A stretch of 64,000 bases of DNA from Alcanivoracaceae bacterium (GCA_016744455.1 JADGEI010000018.1:1-64000); one strand, 5' to 3'; numbered from the stretch's first letter, positions 19,399 through 29,815 are shown. The notes: generated from the letters alone by a model not told the origin. Numbers and translations are program-made.

Positions 19399-20310
19399 AT
19401 GGCGATTATTCAATGGTTTCCCGGTCATATGCACAAAGCAGGCAAGGAGATAAAAAAGCGTTTGCCTGAAATTGATGTTGTTATCGAAATACTCGATGCA
19501 CGTATTCCGTACAGTTCGCAAAATCCATTGTTGATGGAATTTGCTGCTCATAAACCATCAATTAAAGTACTAAACAAGGCTGATCTTGCTGATGACAAAG
19601 TCATCGAACAATGGCAAGCTCATTTAGAAAAAAATGAAAACATTAAAACCATTGCCTTAACCACTAAACAACCTGATAAAGTTAAAACTATTTTGGATTT
19701 ATGCCGTAAATTAAAACCAGATAAGAGCGAACATCAAATCATCACTGCCATGATAATGGGCATACCAAATGTTGGAAAATCAACCATTATCAATATTTTG
19801 GCCGAACGCATAGTGGCAAAAACAGGTAATGAACCAGCTGTAACCAAAGGCCAACAACGCATCAAAATTACTGATGATATTACTTTCTTTGATACTCCTG
19901 GCATGTTATGGCCACGAATTTCACATGAAAATTGGGCCTTACGCCTTGCCATAACAGGTGCGATAAAAGAAACAGCCATGAGTCATGAAGACATTGCGTT
20001 TTACTTGATTGGCTATTTGTCTAAAAACTACCCTGAAACTCTAAAACATCGTTTTCAAATCGATAGTTTGGCCGAAGACGAATATTCAATTTTAGAACAA
20101 ATTGGTGCCAAGCGTGGTTGCCTAAAATCTCGTAATATGTTGGACTTACATAAGGTTTCTAGCATTGTAATTCACGAATACCGTTCAGGGCAATTGGGTG
20201 GGATTTGCCTTGAACTCCCAGTAGAAGTTGAAGCAGAAAAATTACAAGCTAAAGCTAATGAAGAAAAACGTGAGGCTAAAATAGCGGCTAGGAAAAAAAG
20301 ACGTAAATAA
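19399..20310 (+). CDS. ylqF: YlqF/RbgA-type ribosome biogenesis GTPase
   Basis: 303-residue circularly permuted GTPase: the G4 motif NKAD (59-62) precedes G1 GIPNVGKST (121-129) and G3 DTPG (165-168). It begins with the family's WFPGHMHKAGKEI and ends with a Lys/Arg-rich tail that should contact rRNA. In Bacillus, RbgA matures the 50S subunit. In gammaproteobacteria the role is inferred from similarity. It sits 2 bases after cbpA. Confidence 0.9.
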   Translation: MAIIQWFPGHMHKAGKEIKKRLPEIDVVIEILDARIPYSSQNPLLMEFAAHKPSIKVLNKADLADDKVIEQWQAHLEKNENIKTIALTTKQPDKVKTILDLCRKLKPDKSEHQIITAMIMGIPNVGKSTIINILAERIVAKTGNEPAVTKGQQRIKITDDITFFDTPGMLWPRISHENWALRLAITGAIKETAMSHEDIAFYLIGYLSKNYPETLKHRFQIDSLAEDEYSILEQIGAKRGCLKSRNMLDLHKVSSIVIHEYRSGQLGGICLELPVEVEAEKLQAKANEEKREAKIAARKKRRK

Positions 20311-20325
20311 AATATTAATATTTGA

Positions 20326-20457
20326 AGAGAGCTTTTTTTATAACACGTGAAACGTGTTATAAAGTTGCTAATAGCGATCAAATTGACGCGTATTTTGCCT
20401 TCGTTGGTGTTTTTATCACTTTTTTTACCACTGTCCCTGAGTTGTAAAAAGCTCTCT
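20326..20457. repeat. Dispersed intergenic inverted-repeat element, copy B
   Basis: Begins AGAGAGCTTTTT (20326) and ends with the complement AAAAAGCTCTCT (to 20457). The right arm GTTTTTATCACTTTTTTTACCAC closely follows that of copy C and, more loosely, copy A. A nested perfect palindrome, ATAACACGTGAAACGTGTTAT, lies in the left arm. The 132-bp unit sits between ylqF and selD and may also act as a terminator hairpin. Confidence 0.55.
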
Positions 20458-20572
20458 AGAATATACATTCTTAGGTGGTTTTGAGTAACTAGTTGCATAA
20501 ATAACTAAGGTAATTCAGAAATTAATTTAACCTAATTTCCCACATTAAATTTCATTCATTTATAATTGCTAA

Positions 20573-21595
20573 ATGACAATTAAACTCACTCAATATTCTC
20601 ATGGTGCTGGTTGTGGCTGTAAGATATCTCCGAAGGATTTGGATAAAATTCTCACATCAGACTTTAAAGCATTGACTGATAAAAACCTACTCGTTGGTAA
20701 TGACAGCAAAGATGATGCGGCTGTTTATGATTTGGGTAATGGTACAGCTGTTGTCTCGACTACTGATTTCTTTATGCCAATTGTTGATGATGCCTATACT
20801 TTTGGACGTATAGCGGCTACTAATGCCATAAGTGATATTTATGCCATGGGTGGAAAACCTATTATGGCTATTGCAATATTGGGTTGGCCTTTGGATAAAT
20901 TGCCAGCTGAAGTTGCTGCTAGAGTCATTGATGGAGCGAGGCAAACTTGCCAAGAAGCAGGTATTCAATTGGCAGGAGGTCACAGTATTGATTCTGGTGA
21001 ACCCATCTTTGGACTTGCAGTTACTGGACTCGTTGCAAAAGATAAAATCAAGACAAATAGTTCAGCAAAACCTGGTGATTTGCTGTATTTAACTAAACCG
21101 TTGGGGATTGGTATCTTGTCAACGGCTCAAAAGCGTGGAAAATTGAGTGAAAAACATGAAAATATCGCACCTAATCTTATGTGTCATTTAAATACTTTTG
21201 GTCTCCAAGCAAGCCAACAAAGCTATGTCCATGCCATGACCGATGTTACTGGTTTTGCTTTGTTAGGACATTTGTTAGAGATGTGTCAGGGCAGCGGGTT
21301 GGGTGCTGAGCTAAAGCTAGATTTAATACCAATAATCCCACAAGCCTTGGATTATTTAGAACAAGGGTGTATTCCAGGTGGGACGTTACGTAACTGGGAA
21401 TCTTATGGAAAACATTATTCTAATTTACCGACTGGCTTTCGAAATATTTTATGCGACCCACAAACCAGTGGGGGGCTATTAATAGCTGTGGGAGCTAAGA
21501 ATCAAAACAACTTTGAAACACTGGCAAAAACCAATGGTTTGGATTTAATTTCTTTTGGTCATTTAACAGAATCACAAGCATTCAATTTTGAATGA
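20573..21595 (+). CDS. selD: Selenide, water dikinase
   Basis: Makes selenophosphate from selenide and ATP. The 340-residue protein starts with the canonical [16 protein letters not shown]. The catalytic Cys14 and Lys17 align with E. coli Cys17/Lys20, and the active site is Cys, not selenocysteine. The PurM-like ATP-binding domains contain the DDAAVY and STTDFF motifs. It overlaps the tRNA selenouridine synthase by 8 bases, so here the selenophosphate is supplied at least to tRNA modification. Confidence 0.96.
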   Translation: MTIKLTQYSHGAGCGCKISPKDLDKILTSDFKALTDKNLLVGNDSKDDAAVYDLGNGTAVVSTTDFFMPIVDDAYTFGRIAATNAISDIYAMGGKPIMAIAILGWPLDKLPAEVAARVIDGARQTCQEAGIQLAGGHSIDSGEPIFGLAVTGLVAKDKIKTNSSAKPGDLLYLTKPLGIGILSTAQKRGKLSEKHENIAPNLMCHLNTFGLQASQQSYVHAMTDVTGFALLGHLLEMCQGSGLGAELKLDLIPIIPQALDYLEQGCIPGGTLRNWESYGKHYSNLPTGFRNILCDPQTSGGLLIAVGAKNQNNFETLAKTNGLDLISFGHLTESQAFNFE

Positions 21596-22664
21596 TTTTA
21601 AAGAATTATTCTTAAGAGGTACACACTTATTAGATTTACGTTCGCCTATTGAATACGCTCAAGGGGCCTTTCCAAATAGCACAAATATTCCCTTGCTGAC
21701 TAACAAAGAACGTGAAATTATCGGAACTTGTTACAAACAGCATGGTGAGATAAAAGCGGTAGAATTAGGGCATAAAATAGTAAGTGGAGAGACTAAGCGG
21801 AAGAGAATTGAAGCATGGAAAGGCTATTTTAATAGTAATCCAAAAGCTCAATTATATTGCTTTCGTGGTGGCATGAGATCTCATTTGGTACAACAATGGT
21901 TAAAGCAATCAGGTGTTGATGTACATTTAGTTGAAGGCGGCTATAAAGCCATGCGTCGTTATCTGATTGATACCTTAGAGCAACCATTAAACATGATTCG
22001 AATCAGTGGGCAAACAGGTGTAGGTAAAACTGAATTATTATTGACTTTAGATAATCATATGGATTTAGAAGGGTTGGCACATCATCGAGGGTCCGCTTTT
22101 GGTAGATATATCGGCAATCAACCTAGTCAAATTGATTTTGAGAATAAGCTAGCCATAGAAATAATAAAGAAACAGCATAAAAGCCCAAAAGCCCTTATTA
22201 TTGAAGATGAAAGCCGCTATATTGGCAGTATTAACCTTCCGCATTGTTTTAGTAAAAATATGCAAAAATCACCTGTGTTGATTTTGACATGCCCTCAAGA
22301 ACAAAGAATTAATCGTATATATCACGACTATGTTGATTTACAAAAACGCAACTATATACAACAAAACCCTAACACTGGCAGTGATGCATTTAATAAGTCG
22401 CTAATGCTATCACTTGAAAAAATCAAAAAACGATTAGGCGGTGCTCGTTACAAACAATTGCATCAAACCATGCAAACAGCATTGCAGCTAGAATCCGAAT
22501 CATTACATAAGCAATGGATAGCTGAGTTGTTAGAAACTTACTATGATCCGATGTATGATTACCAGATTAATAAAAAATCTAAACAGATAATATTAACAGG
22601 AACTAGGGATGAAGTTAAAGATTACTTTATGTCTCTGGATTCATATTCCACGCGAACAGACTAA
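21588..22664 (+). CDS. selU: tRNA 2-selenouridine synthase
   Basis: Replaces sulfur with selenium in 2-thiouridine of tRNA wobble bases via a geranylated intermediate (known for MnmH/YbbB). The 358 residues have an N-terminal rhodanese domain (catalytic Cys91 in YCFRGGMRS) and a C-terminal P-loop domain with Walker [11 protein letters not shown] at about 139-148. Overlap with selD by 8 bases shows coupling. No selA, selB or selC is visible in the window. Confidence 0.95.
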   Translation: MNDFKELFLRGTHLLDLRSPIEYAQGAFPNSTNIPLLTNKEREIIGTCYKQHGEIKAVELGHKIVSGETKRKRIEAWKGYFNSNPKAQLYCFRGGMRSHLVQQWLKQSGVDVHLVEGGYKAMRRYLIDTLEQPLNMIRISGQTGVGKTELLLTLDNHMDLEGLAHHRGSAFGRYIGNQPSQIDFENKLAIEIIKKQHKSPKALIIEDESRYIGSINLPHCFSKNMQKSPVLILTCPQEQRINRIYHDYVDLQKRNYIQQNPNTGSDAFNKSLMLSLEKIKKRLGGARYKQLHQTMQTALQLESESLHKQWIAELLETYYDPMYDYQINKKSKQIILTGTRDEVKDYFMSLDSYSTRTD

Positions 22665-22697
22665 ATAGCGTAAGGACTTTTTACAGTGGAAATTGGT

Positions 22698-23417
22698 TTA
22701 TGTTTCTTTTGGTTTTTTCTTACGACTAATAAAAAATAAAATAATCCCAGAAATAGCAGTCAATAAGGCGATCAGGGAAAAAATTTTAATCAACCAATTA
22801 CCGAAATCATCTCGGCCTTGGTAGTCCATAGTATGAAGCATCCATAAAAAATCAAATATACGCCATGAATTGTGCCTCACAGAAGTGAGTGTTGCTAACT
22901 TTGTTGAAACATAAAAAGTAGGTGATTCGGGGTGATCAAAGGTAATTGCCCAAGCAGGTAAGGGCTTATTGCGGTATTCATGATGAGAATCAGTAGCAGT
23001 TAACAGCTCGGTTGTTTTGACTTTGGCATTAAACTCTGCATTTTGTTTTGCAATATTAATGGCTTTTTGTTTTGTTACGTCGGGGAAAGTTTCACCGTTT
23101 ATCGCATTAACCAATAATGTTTTATGACTAGCCTCTTGGGAATGGTAATCAATACGATAGACCACTTGGTCAAGTACATGATTAACTTTTATCGACCTTA
23201 AACTTCCAAAATCAGCTATAGAATCAATGGCTTTCTGTGTCGAGATTAATGTTTGGTTTGTATTTGGCTTATCAAAATTGCGTAAATGATCACCATGAAT
23301 CTTGTCAATATCATTCCAAGTAAACCATATGCCGCCAATAGTCCATGCTAATAGTTGGAGAGCTATGATTAAACCGATGTATCGGTGAGCTTTTCTTGTC
23401 AGTAATTTTTTGTTCAT
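22698..23417 (-). CDS. PepSY-domain membrane protein
   Basis: 239 residues from ATG 23417, chosen over the upstream GTG because GAGGG lies 5 bases ahead. One N-terminal helix (about 14-33) and one C-terminal helix (about 205-228) enclose a periplasmic region with a PepSY-like repeat and a DFLWMLHTMDYQGRDDFGNW segment common in PepSY-associated membrane proteins. These are often linked to metal or haem/iron uptake and flavin reductase systems. No such partner is adjacent, so the role is open. The zf-TFIIB gene lies 20 bases upstream. Confidence 0.75.
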   Translation of the reverse strand: MNKKLLTRKAHRYIGLIIALQLLAWTIGGIWFTWNDIDKIHGDHLRNFDKPNTNQTLISTQKAIDSIADFGSLRSIKVNHVLDQVVYRIDYHSQEASHKTLLVNAINGETFPDVTKQKAINIAKQNAEFNAKVKTTELLTATDSHHEYRNKPLPAWAITFDHPESPTFYVSTKLATLTSVRHNSWRIFDFLWMLHTMDYQGRDDFGNWLIKIFSLIALLTAISGIILFFISRKKKPKET

Positions 23418-23437
23418 AACTACCCTCACTTTGTGTT

Positions 23438-23884
23438 TTATTTATTAAACATAAACCACAAGCTTTGCAAAAAACCTGTCTTTATCACGCTATCATCTAA
23501 ATGATGACGTTCAAAGAAAATTTCCAATGCCTGTACTTCGCCTTTATCCAACCAAATACCTTGACAGTCATGGCAAACATCAATCATGATTTGTGAGCAA
23601 AATCCATGTTCTCTCCTATCCATTTGTACTGTTTTTCCTGCTTCAGCACATTTGGGGCAATTTAAAGGTGTCCGATTGGAATTGAGTGCTTGTAAATATG
23701 ATTGATTAACTAAATTTGGCATTTTTTCCAACTCAGCATCATAGTTTTTACCTTTGTTAGCTTGAATAGCCTGAAGTTCCCATTGGTCCAACCACATGCC
23801 ATTGCAACGAGTGCATTTGTCAACTATCACTGCGCGTTCGTATTCGATTTCTTGTAATGAAGTATTATCTACTGGACATTTCAT
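23438..23884 (-). CDS. zf-TFIIB domain protein
   Basis: 148 residues with two zinc-ribbon modules of the TFIIB type. The first has CPVD near the N-terminus with CTRCNGMWLD about 20 residues later. The second has CPKC with CHDCQGIWLDKGE. Each has the CxxC...CxxCxGxWLD pattern. The biochemical role of these bacterial proteins is unknown. It precedes the PepSY gene on the same strand and may share its transcript. Confidence 0.8.
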   Translation of the reverse strand: MKCPVDNTSLQEIEYERAVIVDKCTRCNGMWLDQWELQAIQANKGKNYDAELEKMPNLVNQSYLQALNSNRTPLNCPKCAEAGKTVQMDRREHGFCSQIMIDVCHDCQGIWLDKGEVQALEIFFERHHLDDSVIKTGFLQSLWFMFNK

Positions 23885-23994
23885 CTTTTGTTTCGGTTAT
23901 TGTATTTTTATTGATTATACGGATATATTAAGAATTTTCCAATAATTAAATTTTATGTTAAAATCCTAAACTTATTTTATTGGAATTGTCAAAA

Positions 23995-25920
23995 ATGAAA
24001 AAAGCCATCAATCTATTAACGCTAGCTTTAATTTTAAGCCTAGTGCAATCATGCGGGAATAAAGTTCCTCAGAAAACAAGGTCAGTAGCCGTAGAAATCG
24101 CATCAAGTTTTGAAAGCTATTCAGCCGAAGAGTTCTTTAAAACGACAACAGTATTCGGATCATCAATCAACCATGATGGTAGTGCAGTACTTATAACTAA
24201 TGATGAAACGGGCATATTTAATGCATACCGTATGCCAGTTGATGGTTCAAAATCAACTCAATTGACTCATTCGACCACAGACTCAACTTATGCAATATCA
24301 TGGTTTCCAAATGATGACAGAATTCTTTATCAATCTGACCAAGGCGGAAATGAGAATACTCATATCTATGCATTGAAAGAAAGTGGTGAGGCAACAGATC
24401 TAACACCTGGAGATAAGTTAAAAGCCAATTTTGCAGGATGGCATGGTAACGAAAAACAATTTTACATTAGCACTAATGAACGTGATCCCAAGTTTTTCGA
24501 TCTATATTTATATCAAACGGATGACTACTCGCGTCAACTAATTTACCAAAATGATGTAGGCTACACGATAGGTAGAATAAGTAAGAATGATCAGTACCTA
24601 ACTTTAACTAAAACAAATAGTAACGCTGACTCAGATATCTATTTAGTTGATTTACATGCTAAAAATCCACAAGAAACTCTAATTACTTCACATAAAGGTG
24701 ATGTTTCTCATGGGGCTTATACTTTTACTGAGGATTCAAAAAGTTTGATTTATTCAACAAATGAATTTGGAGAATACAACCAAGCATGGTCTTATCATAT
24801 TGAGAGTAAGAACAGCCAGTTATACTATCATGCTAACTGGGATGTTAGTTTTGTGTATTTTTCTAAAGATGGTAATTATCGTGTTACAGGTGTAAATGCA
24901 GATGCGCAAACTCAAATAGAAATCACTAATACGATAACGGGAAAAGTTGTCCAATTACCAGAGATGCCAAGTGGAGATTTAAGGGGCGTGAATTTCTCAA
25001 AAGACTCTGAATTGTTGGTTTTTTATATCAATTCGGACACTTCTCCATCAAATCTTTTTGTGCATAAACTTGGAACGGATAAGATAAGCCGTTTAACTCA
25101 TACGGGTAACCCAAAGATAAACGAAAGCAACTTGGTGGTAGGTAATGTTGTACGCTTTAAGAGCTTCGATGATCTAGAGATACCTTGTATATTGTACAAG
25201 CCAAAACAAGCACAACAGCAACAAGTTCCCGCTCTTATTTTAATACATGGTGGCCCTGGTGGTCAGAGCCGAAAAGGGTATTCTGCTATTATTCAACACC
25301 TTGTTAATAACGGTTATGGTGTATGTTCTATTAATAATCGTGGTTCAAGTGGTTACGGTAAAACTTTTTTTCATCTAGACGATAAAAGACATGGCGAAGA
25401 TGACTTGCAAGATGTTGTATACAATAAGAAATACTTACAATCGCTTGATTGGGTTGATTCTGAAAAAATTGGTGTAATGGGCGGCAGCTATGGTGGCTAT
25501 CTTACTATGGCAGCAATGGCTTTTACTAATGAATTCAAGGTAGGTGTGAATATATTTGGTGTGACTAATTGGGTAAGGACTTTAAAAAGTATTCCCCCAT
25601 ATTGGGAATCATTTAGAAAATCTCTTTACGATGAGTTAGGTGATCCAGCGACTGATGAAGAAAGGTTGCATCGTATTTCTCCCGTGTTTCATGGCGCAAA
25701 AGTAAAAAGCCCAGTTTTAGTTGTTCAAGGAGTTAATGATCCTCGTGTGTTAAAGATTGAAAGTGATGAAATGGTTGAGTCAATTCGCTCTGGTGGCACA
25801 CATGTTGAATATTTATTGTTCGATGATGAAGGTCATGGATTTACTAAAAAGAAAAACCGCATCGACGCATCGAATAAATACTTACAATTTCTTGATAAAT
25901 ATTTAGCAGAGAAGCAATGA
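23995..25920 (+). CDS. S9-family serine peptidase (prolyl oligopeptidase/acylaminoacyl-peptidase type), lipoprotein
   Basis: Exported peptidase of 641 residues from ATG 23995 (the upstream TTG in frame is less likely). A lipobox-like LSLVQSC predicts lipid attachment at the cysteine. A WD/beta-propeller-like domain fills about 40-390. The C-terminal alpha/beta-hydrolase has the Ser in GGSYGGY (about 498), an Asp in QGVNDPR and a His in DEGHGF. It overlaps the prolyl iminopeptidase by 4 bases, suggesting a peptide-degrading pair. Confidence 0.88.
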   Translation: MKKAINLLTLALILSLVQSCGNKVPQKTRSVAVEIASSFESYSAEEFFKTTTVFGSSINHDGSAVLITNDETGIFNAYRMPVDGSKSTQLTHSTTDSTYAISWFPNDDRILYQSDQGGNENTHIYALKESGEATDLTPGDKLKANFAGWHGNEKQFYISTNERDPKFFDLYLYQTDDYSRQLIYQNDVGYTIGRISKNDQYLTLTKTNSNADSDIYLVDLHAKNPQETLITSHKGDVSHGAYTFTEDSKSLIYSTNEFGEYNQAWSYHIESKNSQLYYHANWDVSFVYFSKDGNYRVTGVNADAQTQIEITNTITGKVVQLPEMPSGDLRGVNFSKDSELLVFYINSDTSPSNLFVHKLGTDKISRLTHTGNPKINESNLVVGNVVRFKSFDDLEIPCILYKPKQAQQQQVPALILIHGGPGGQSRKGYSAIIQHLVNNGYGVCSINNRGSSGYGKTFFHLDDKRHGEDDLQDVVYNKKYLQSLDWVDSEKIGVMGGSYGGYLTMAAMAFTNEFKVGVNIFGVTNWVRTLKSIPPYWESFRKSLYDELGDPATDEERLHRISPVFHGAKVKSPVLVVQGVNDPRVLKIESDEMVESIRSGGTHVEYLLFDDEGHGFTKKKNRIDASNKYLQFLDKYLAEKQ

Positions 25921-26858
25921 TGTTATACCCAGAAATCCCTCTTAACAACAGTGGTTTTATTCAGGTCTCTGGTATTCATAACATATATTGGGAAGAATCA
26001 GGTAATCCAGATGGTAAACCAGTTATATTTGTCCATGGAGGTCCTGGAGGGGGCGTTTCTCCGGATACTCGCCGCTTTTTCAATCCAGATAGCTACCGTA
26101 TTATTCAATTTGATCAGCGCGGATGTGGTAAAAGCACTCCCAATGCATGTGTAGAAGAAAATACCACGTGGGATTTAATAGAGGATATGGAAAGCATTAG
26201 AAGCCTACTGAAAATAGACAAATGGCAAGTTTTTGGTGGGTCTTGGGGCTCAACATTAGCATTGTCCTATGCCATCAAGCACCCTCAAAGAGTCTTCGAA
26301 TTAGTATTACGTGGAATATTTTTATTACGCAAAGCAGAGTTGCAGTGGTTTTACCAATTTGGAGCCAGCCAACTATTCGCTGATGCTTGGAAAGACTATT
26401 ATGAATTTATTCCACAAGAAGAAAGGCATGATTTAATGCATGCTTATCAAAAAAGGTTATTTGGTGGTGATAAACAGCAGCAATTACTAGCTGCGCGCCA
26501 TTGGTCGGTATGGGAAGGCTCGACATGCCACATGATTCCCAATGATAAGCACATAGAAGAAACGGCAGATGATCATTTTGCCTTGGCATTTTCTCGCATA
26601 GAAAACCATTATTTCATGAACCAAGGTTTTTTCCAAAATGAAAATTGGATACTTGAAAATATCGATAAGATACGCCATATACCTACAGTGATAATACAAG
26701 GCCGATATGATGTAGTTTGTCCTATGACAACTGCTTATGATTTACACGCTGTTTTTCCTGAATCTGAACTAATAATTGTTCCTGAGGCTGGACATTCTGC
26801 CTTCGAACCCAATATAATCACTGCACTCGTAGAAGCAACCAATAAATTTGCCAAATAA
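25917..26858 (+). CDS. pip: Prolyl iminopeptidase (S33)
   Basis: Releases N-terminal proline from peptides. 313 residues of alpha/beta-hydrolase fold, with the oxyanion motif HGGPGGG (40-46), DQRGCGKS, nucleophile Ser109 in GGSWGS, Asp in GRYDVVCP and His in AGHSAFEP. No signal peptide, so cytoplasmic. Length and motifs match Pip of the S33 family. Translation is coupled to the S9 peptidase. Confidence 0.93.
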   Translation: MMLYPEIPLNNSGFIQVSGIHNIYWEESGNPDGKPVIFVHGGPGGGVSPDTRRFFNPDSYRIIQFDQRGCGKSTPNACVEENTTWDLIEDMESIRSLLKIDKWQVFGGSWGSTLALSYAIKHPQRVFELVLRGIFLLRKAELQWFYQFGASQLFADAWKDYYEFIPQEERHDLMHAYQKRLFGGDKQQQLLAARHWSVWEGSTCHMIPNDKHIEETADDHFALAFSRIENHYFMNQGFFQNENWILENIDKIRHIPTVIIQGRYDVVCPMTTAYDLHAVFPESELIIVPEAGHSAFEPNIITALVEATNKFAK

Positions 26859-26867
26859 AAAAATATT

Positions 26868-27194
26868 ATGTCATTACACCTAACAGATACAGCCGCCAAA
26901 AGAATACAAACGTTTATTGATAAAGATGAACAAGCCATTGGTTTTAAAATCAACATAAAAAAAACCGGTTGCTCAGGCTGGGGTTATGAAGTCGAATTAC
27001 CGCATAAACTCGAAGCCAATGATGTTGTCTATGAAGATCATGGTATAAAGCTCATCGCGTCGCAAGAGACTCTTAAAGTGATTGATGGAACAACCATAGA
27101 TTACCAACAACAAGGCATTAATCATATATTTGTCTATAACAACCCTAAAGCTACCGGAGAGTGTGGGTGTGGAGAATCTTTTACTACGAATTGA
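26868..27194 (+). CDS. iscA: IscA/HesB-type iron-sulfur cluster assembly protein
   Basis: 108-residue A-type carrier with the three conserved cysteines, one in KTGCSGWGYEV and two in the C-terminal GECGCGESF. It probably carries Fe-S clusters or iron to target proteins. The usual isc or suf partners are absent, so the exact paralogue (IscA, SufA or a stand-alone form) is uncertain. It lies 9 bases after pip. Confidence 0.85.
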   Translation: MSLHLTDTAAKRIQTFIDKDEQAIGFKINIKKTGCSGWGYEVELPHKLEANDVVYEDHGIKLIASQETLKVIDGTTIDYQQQGINHIFVYNNPKATGECGCGESFTTN

Positions 27195-27268
27195 TAATTT
27201 TTTTTATCGGATCAAAGCAAGGTAGACTGATTTAAATCTAGTGACAGTGCAGACCTAAAACATAATAT

Positions 27269-27315
27269 AGACCTTCACATAATCCATGGAACGTTTAAAA
27301 AGTTGTCAGAAGTAG
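27269..27315 (+). repeat. Decayed end of the dispersed repeat
   Basis: AGACCTTCACATAATCCATGG followed by AACG..TAAAAAGTTGT aligns with the left end of copy A (AGAGTTTTGCATAATTCATGTGACGCG..TAAAAAGTTGT) with several mismatches. No matching second end was found. Confidence 0.35.
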
Positions 27316-27394
27316 TAATACGCTTAGACAGAAATAACATAAATGAATGTAGTTGTTTCATGTGTGATGTAACGAAATGGTAAATGGAGTATAG

Positions 27395-28126
27395 ATGGAT
27401 CAGATAGTATTAGTTACAGGCGGTAGTCGAGGAATTGGTGCCGCCACCTCAAAATATTTAGCACAACGAAATTATGCAGTTTGTGTTAATTACATTTCAA
27501 ATAAAGCAGATGCAAATAGGCTTGTAGCACAAATCAAAGACGATGGTGGTGTTGCAATTGCAGTGCAAGCCGATGTTTCAATGGAAGATGATGTCATTCG
27601 CCTTTTTAAGAGCATCGATGAATCGTTGGGGCAAGTGACTCATTTAGTAAATAATGCAGGTATTTTGTTGCCACAAATGCGAGTTTCTGAAATGACAGCA
27701 GAAAGGATTAATACGGTGCTTACAACTAATGTCACTAGTTATTTCTTATGTTGTCGAGAAGCAATTAAGAGAATGAAATCTGGGGGTTCAATCGTTAATG
27801 TTTCCTCTGCTGCTTCACGTTTAGGTTCTCCTTCTGAGTATGTGGATTATGCTTCATCAAAAGGAGCGATTGACACATTAACAATAGGTCTATCTTTAGA
27901 GGTTGCAAGCCAGAATATACGCGTAAACTGTGTACGGCCTGGTTTTATTTATACAACCATGCACGCAGATGGAGGCGAACCTAATAGAGTAGATCGTATG
28001 AAAACACTAATACCACTACAACGCGGTGGAAGCCCAGAAGAAGTCGCAGCGACTATTGCTTTTCTTCTTTCAAAGGACGCATCATTTATTACAGGCACGT
28101 TTATTGATATAGCCGGTGGTAAATAA
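27395..28126 (+). CDS. Short-chain dehydrogenase/reductase
   Basis: 243-residue NAD(P)-dependent oxidoreductase with TGGSRGIG (8-15), NNAG (87-90) and the catalytic triad Ser138, Tyr152, Lys156 (YASSK). The C-terminal IAGGK is typical of classical SDRs such as YgfF or FabG-like enzymes. The substrate cannot be deduced. It opens a run of same-strand, separately spaced accessory genes. Confidence 0.88.
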   Translation: MDQIVLVTGGSRGIGAATSKYLAQRNYAVCVNYISNKADANRLVAQIKDDGGVAIAVQADVSMEDDVIRLFKSIDESLGQVTHLVNNAGILLPQMRVSEMTAERINTVLTTNVTSYFLCCREAIKRMKSGGSIVNVSSAASRLGSPSEYVDYASSKGAIDTLTIGLSLEVASQNIRVNCVRPGFIYTTMHADGGEPNRVDRMKTLIPLQRGGSPEEVAATIAFLLSKDASFITGTFIDIAGGK

Positions 28127-28541
28127 CTGTAAAGAATTAGGCTGGATTGAGGTTTAAAAAAGCCACAATCTCAATCGATTGTTTGGTAAATTCGGCCTTT
28201 TGTTGTGATTATTTATAGAATAGTGTTCTTAACAAGTTGTGACACTGTATTCTAATCATTGATTGATTAAACCTTATAGTTACATATTTCAATTTTATTT
28301 GAGTATAGGAAACTAGTCACTTCAATTCAGTAGCTAAGTTTTTTAAATAGCAAGTGGCTTTCATTTTATGGTCGTTATATTTTATACTCAGAATACGATT
28401 ACCTTGCAACCATAAACTGTCATTACATAATGTTTTGCTTGGGGTTTTTATCATTCGTTTTTACTCTAGAATTAGGCAAAAACGGCTATAAGACGAACAG
28501 TGTGATAGGATATAAAAATAGCGAGTCATACAAATAAATTT
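28127..28541. other. Intergenic region with a decayed repeat end
   Basis: 415 AT-rich bases without a supported gene. Bases 28437-28490 resemble the right end of the dispersed repeat. A GATTGAG...CTCAATC hairpin follows the SDR stop but lacks a T-run. Confidence 0.5.
28437..28490 (+). repeat. Decayed right end of the dispersed repeat
   Basis: The TTGGGGTTTTTATCATTC...TTTTTACTCTA...GGCAAAAAC layout follows the right ends of copies B and C. No clear left end was found upstream. Confidence 0.35.
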
Positions 28542-28904
28542 TTGCCTATTTGGGTATGGATAATCGTCGTTTTACAAATAGCTTTGGTATTTTTCTTTTC
28601 TGCAGGCACAGCTATGAACCCAGCACAGTTTTTACCAGATGTAACTGATTTAAATTATGTGACACTACTATACATTACGAGAAATGTCACTGTGGCTTTA
28701 GGAATAATCATTGCATTATTACTTAAGTCTCATAGGGCACTTTTATTGATACTTTTAGTAAGGATACTCACGGATATTTCTGATGTTGTAACTGTTTATT
28801 ATTTAAATGTAGAAGTCATAAAAGAAAGTGTGCCAATGGTTGTCATGCTACTTATAGTCCCTGCCTTTGCTGCTGTTGGTTATTTATGGAAGCGTGTAAA
28901 ATAA
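28542..28904 (+). CDS. Small four-helix membrane protein of unknown function
   Basis: 120 residues with four hydrophobic stretches. The only start in frame with the whole sequence is TTG 28542, since an in-frame stop lies at 28506. No strong ribosome site is visible. It contains LLYITRNVTVALG and VRILTDISDVVT, a pattern seen in small uncharacterised membrane proteins. I cannot name it. Confidence 0.55.
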   Translation: MPIWVWIIVVLQIALVFFFSAGTAMNPAQFLPDVTDLNYVTLLYITRNVTVALGIIIALLLKSHRALLLILLVRILTDISDVVTVYYLNVEVIKESVPMVVMLLIVPAFAAVGYLWKRVK

Positions 28905-29047
28905 TACGTTGTTTATTCTGTATACATAAAGACTAATAATTTCATTACTAGTGCAATTAAAAACTGAGTGTCAATCCGTTATTCACAGTTTTTAATTTCT
29001 ACTTATGGTTGGTATTTGCCAGTTACTTAAACTGAAGAGGGGTATTA

Positions 29048-29815
29048 ATGATTTCAACTAGAAAAAATCTAATATTAAAACTATTAAAAGGTATTGAAAC
29101 GGGCGATCCAGAATCTGTGTCTGTCGTCAATGAACAAAAATACATTCAACATAATCCACAAACTCATGAGGGAAATGAAGGATTAGCAGTTTTATTCAAT
29201 CGTTTATCTAAAACATCACCTAAAGTAAACATTGTAAGAATATTTGAAGATGGAGATTTTGTTTTTGCACATACAGAATACGACTTTACCAATCGGAATA
29301 TTGGTTTTGAAGTTTTTCGTTTTGAAAACGATCAAGCTGTTGAGCATTGGGATAATATTCAAAAAAGAAAAGGACCAAATACTTCAGGTCATACAATGGT
29401 TGATGGAATAAGTGAATTAACTGACCTAGACAAAACAGAGGATAATCGTGAAATTATTAACTCTTTTGTAGAAAACGTCTTAATTCCAGGGGCTATAGAA
29501 ATACTCGATAGTTATTTTCATCAACAAAACTATACGGAACATAATCCTAATATTGATGATAATTTAGAGAACTTAAAAAGTTATTTATCTCATTCAAATA
29601 ATCACGGTTTACCTGATCTTAATTATCAGAAATGTCATCGTATTTTAGCCGAAGGGAATTTTGTTTTGACTGTTTGTGAAGGCAATATTAAGCAAAAACA
29701 TTCGTCATTTTTTGATCTCTACCGATTAGAGAACGGGGTCATTGTTGAACATTGGGATACTACAGAAGCAATTCCGTCCCGCAGCGTTTGGAAAAACAAT
29801 AATGGCAAATTTTAA
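29048..29815 (+). CDS. Duplicated SnoaL-like (NTF2-fold) protein
   Basis: 255 residues made of two similar halves of about 125. Each contains a YIQHNP or YTEHNP motif, an FV..HTE / NFVLTVCEG strand and an AVEHWD / IVEHWD ending, which is the hallmark of SnoaL-like polyketide-cyclase proteins of the NTF2 superfamily. Function is unknown; such proteins bind small molecules. A GAGGGG ribosome site lies 5 bases before the ATG. Confidence 0.82.
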   Translation: MISTRKNLILKLLKGIETGDPESVSVVNEQKYIQHNPQTHEGNEGLAVLFNRLSKTSPKVNIVRIFEDGDFVFAHTEYDFTNRNIGFEVFRFENDQAVEHWDNIQKRKGPNTSGHTMVDGISELTDLDKTEDNREIINSFVENVLIPGAIEILDSYFHQQNYTEHNPNIDDNLENLKSYLSHSNNHGLPDLNYQKCHRILAEGNFVLTVCEGNIKQKHSSFFDLYRLENGVIVEHWDTTEAIPSRSVWKNNNGKF

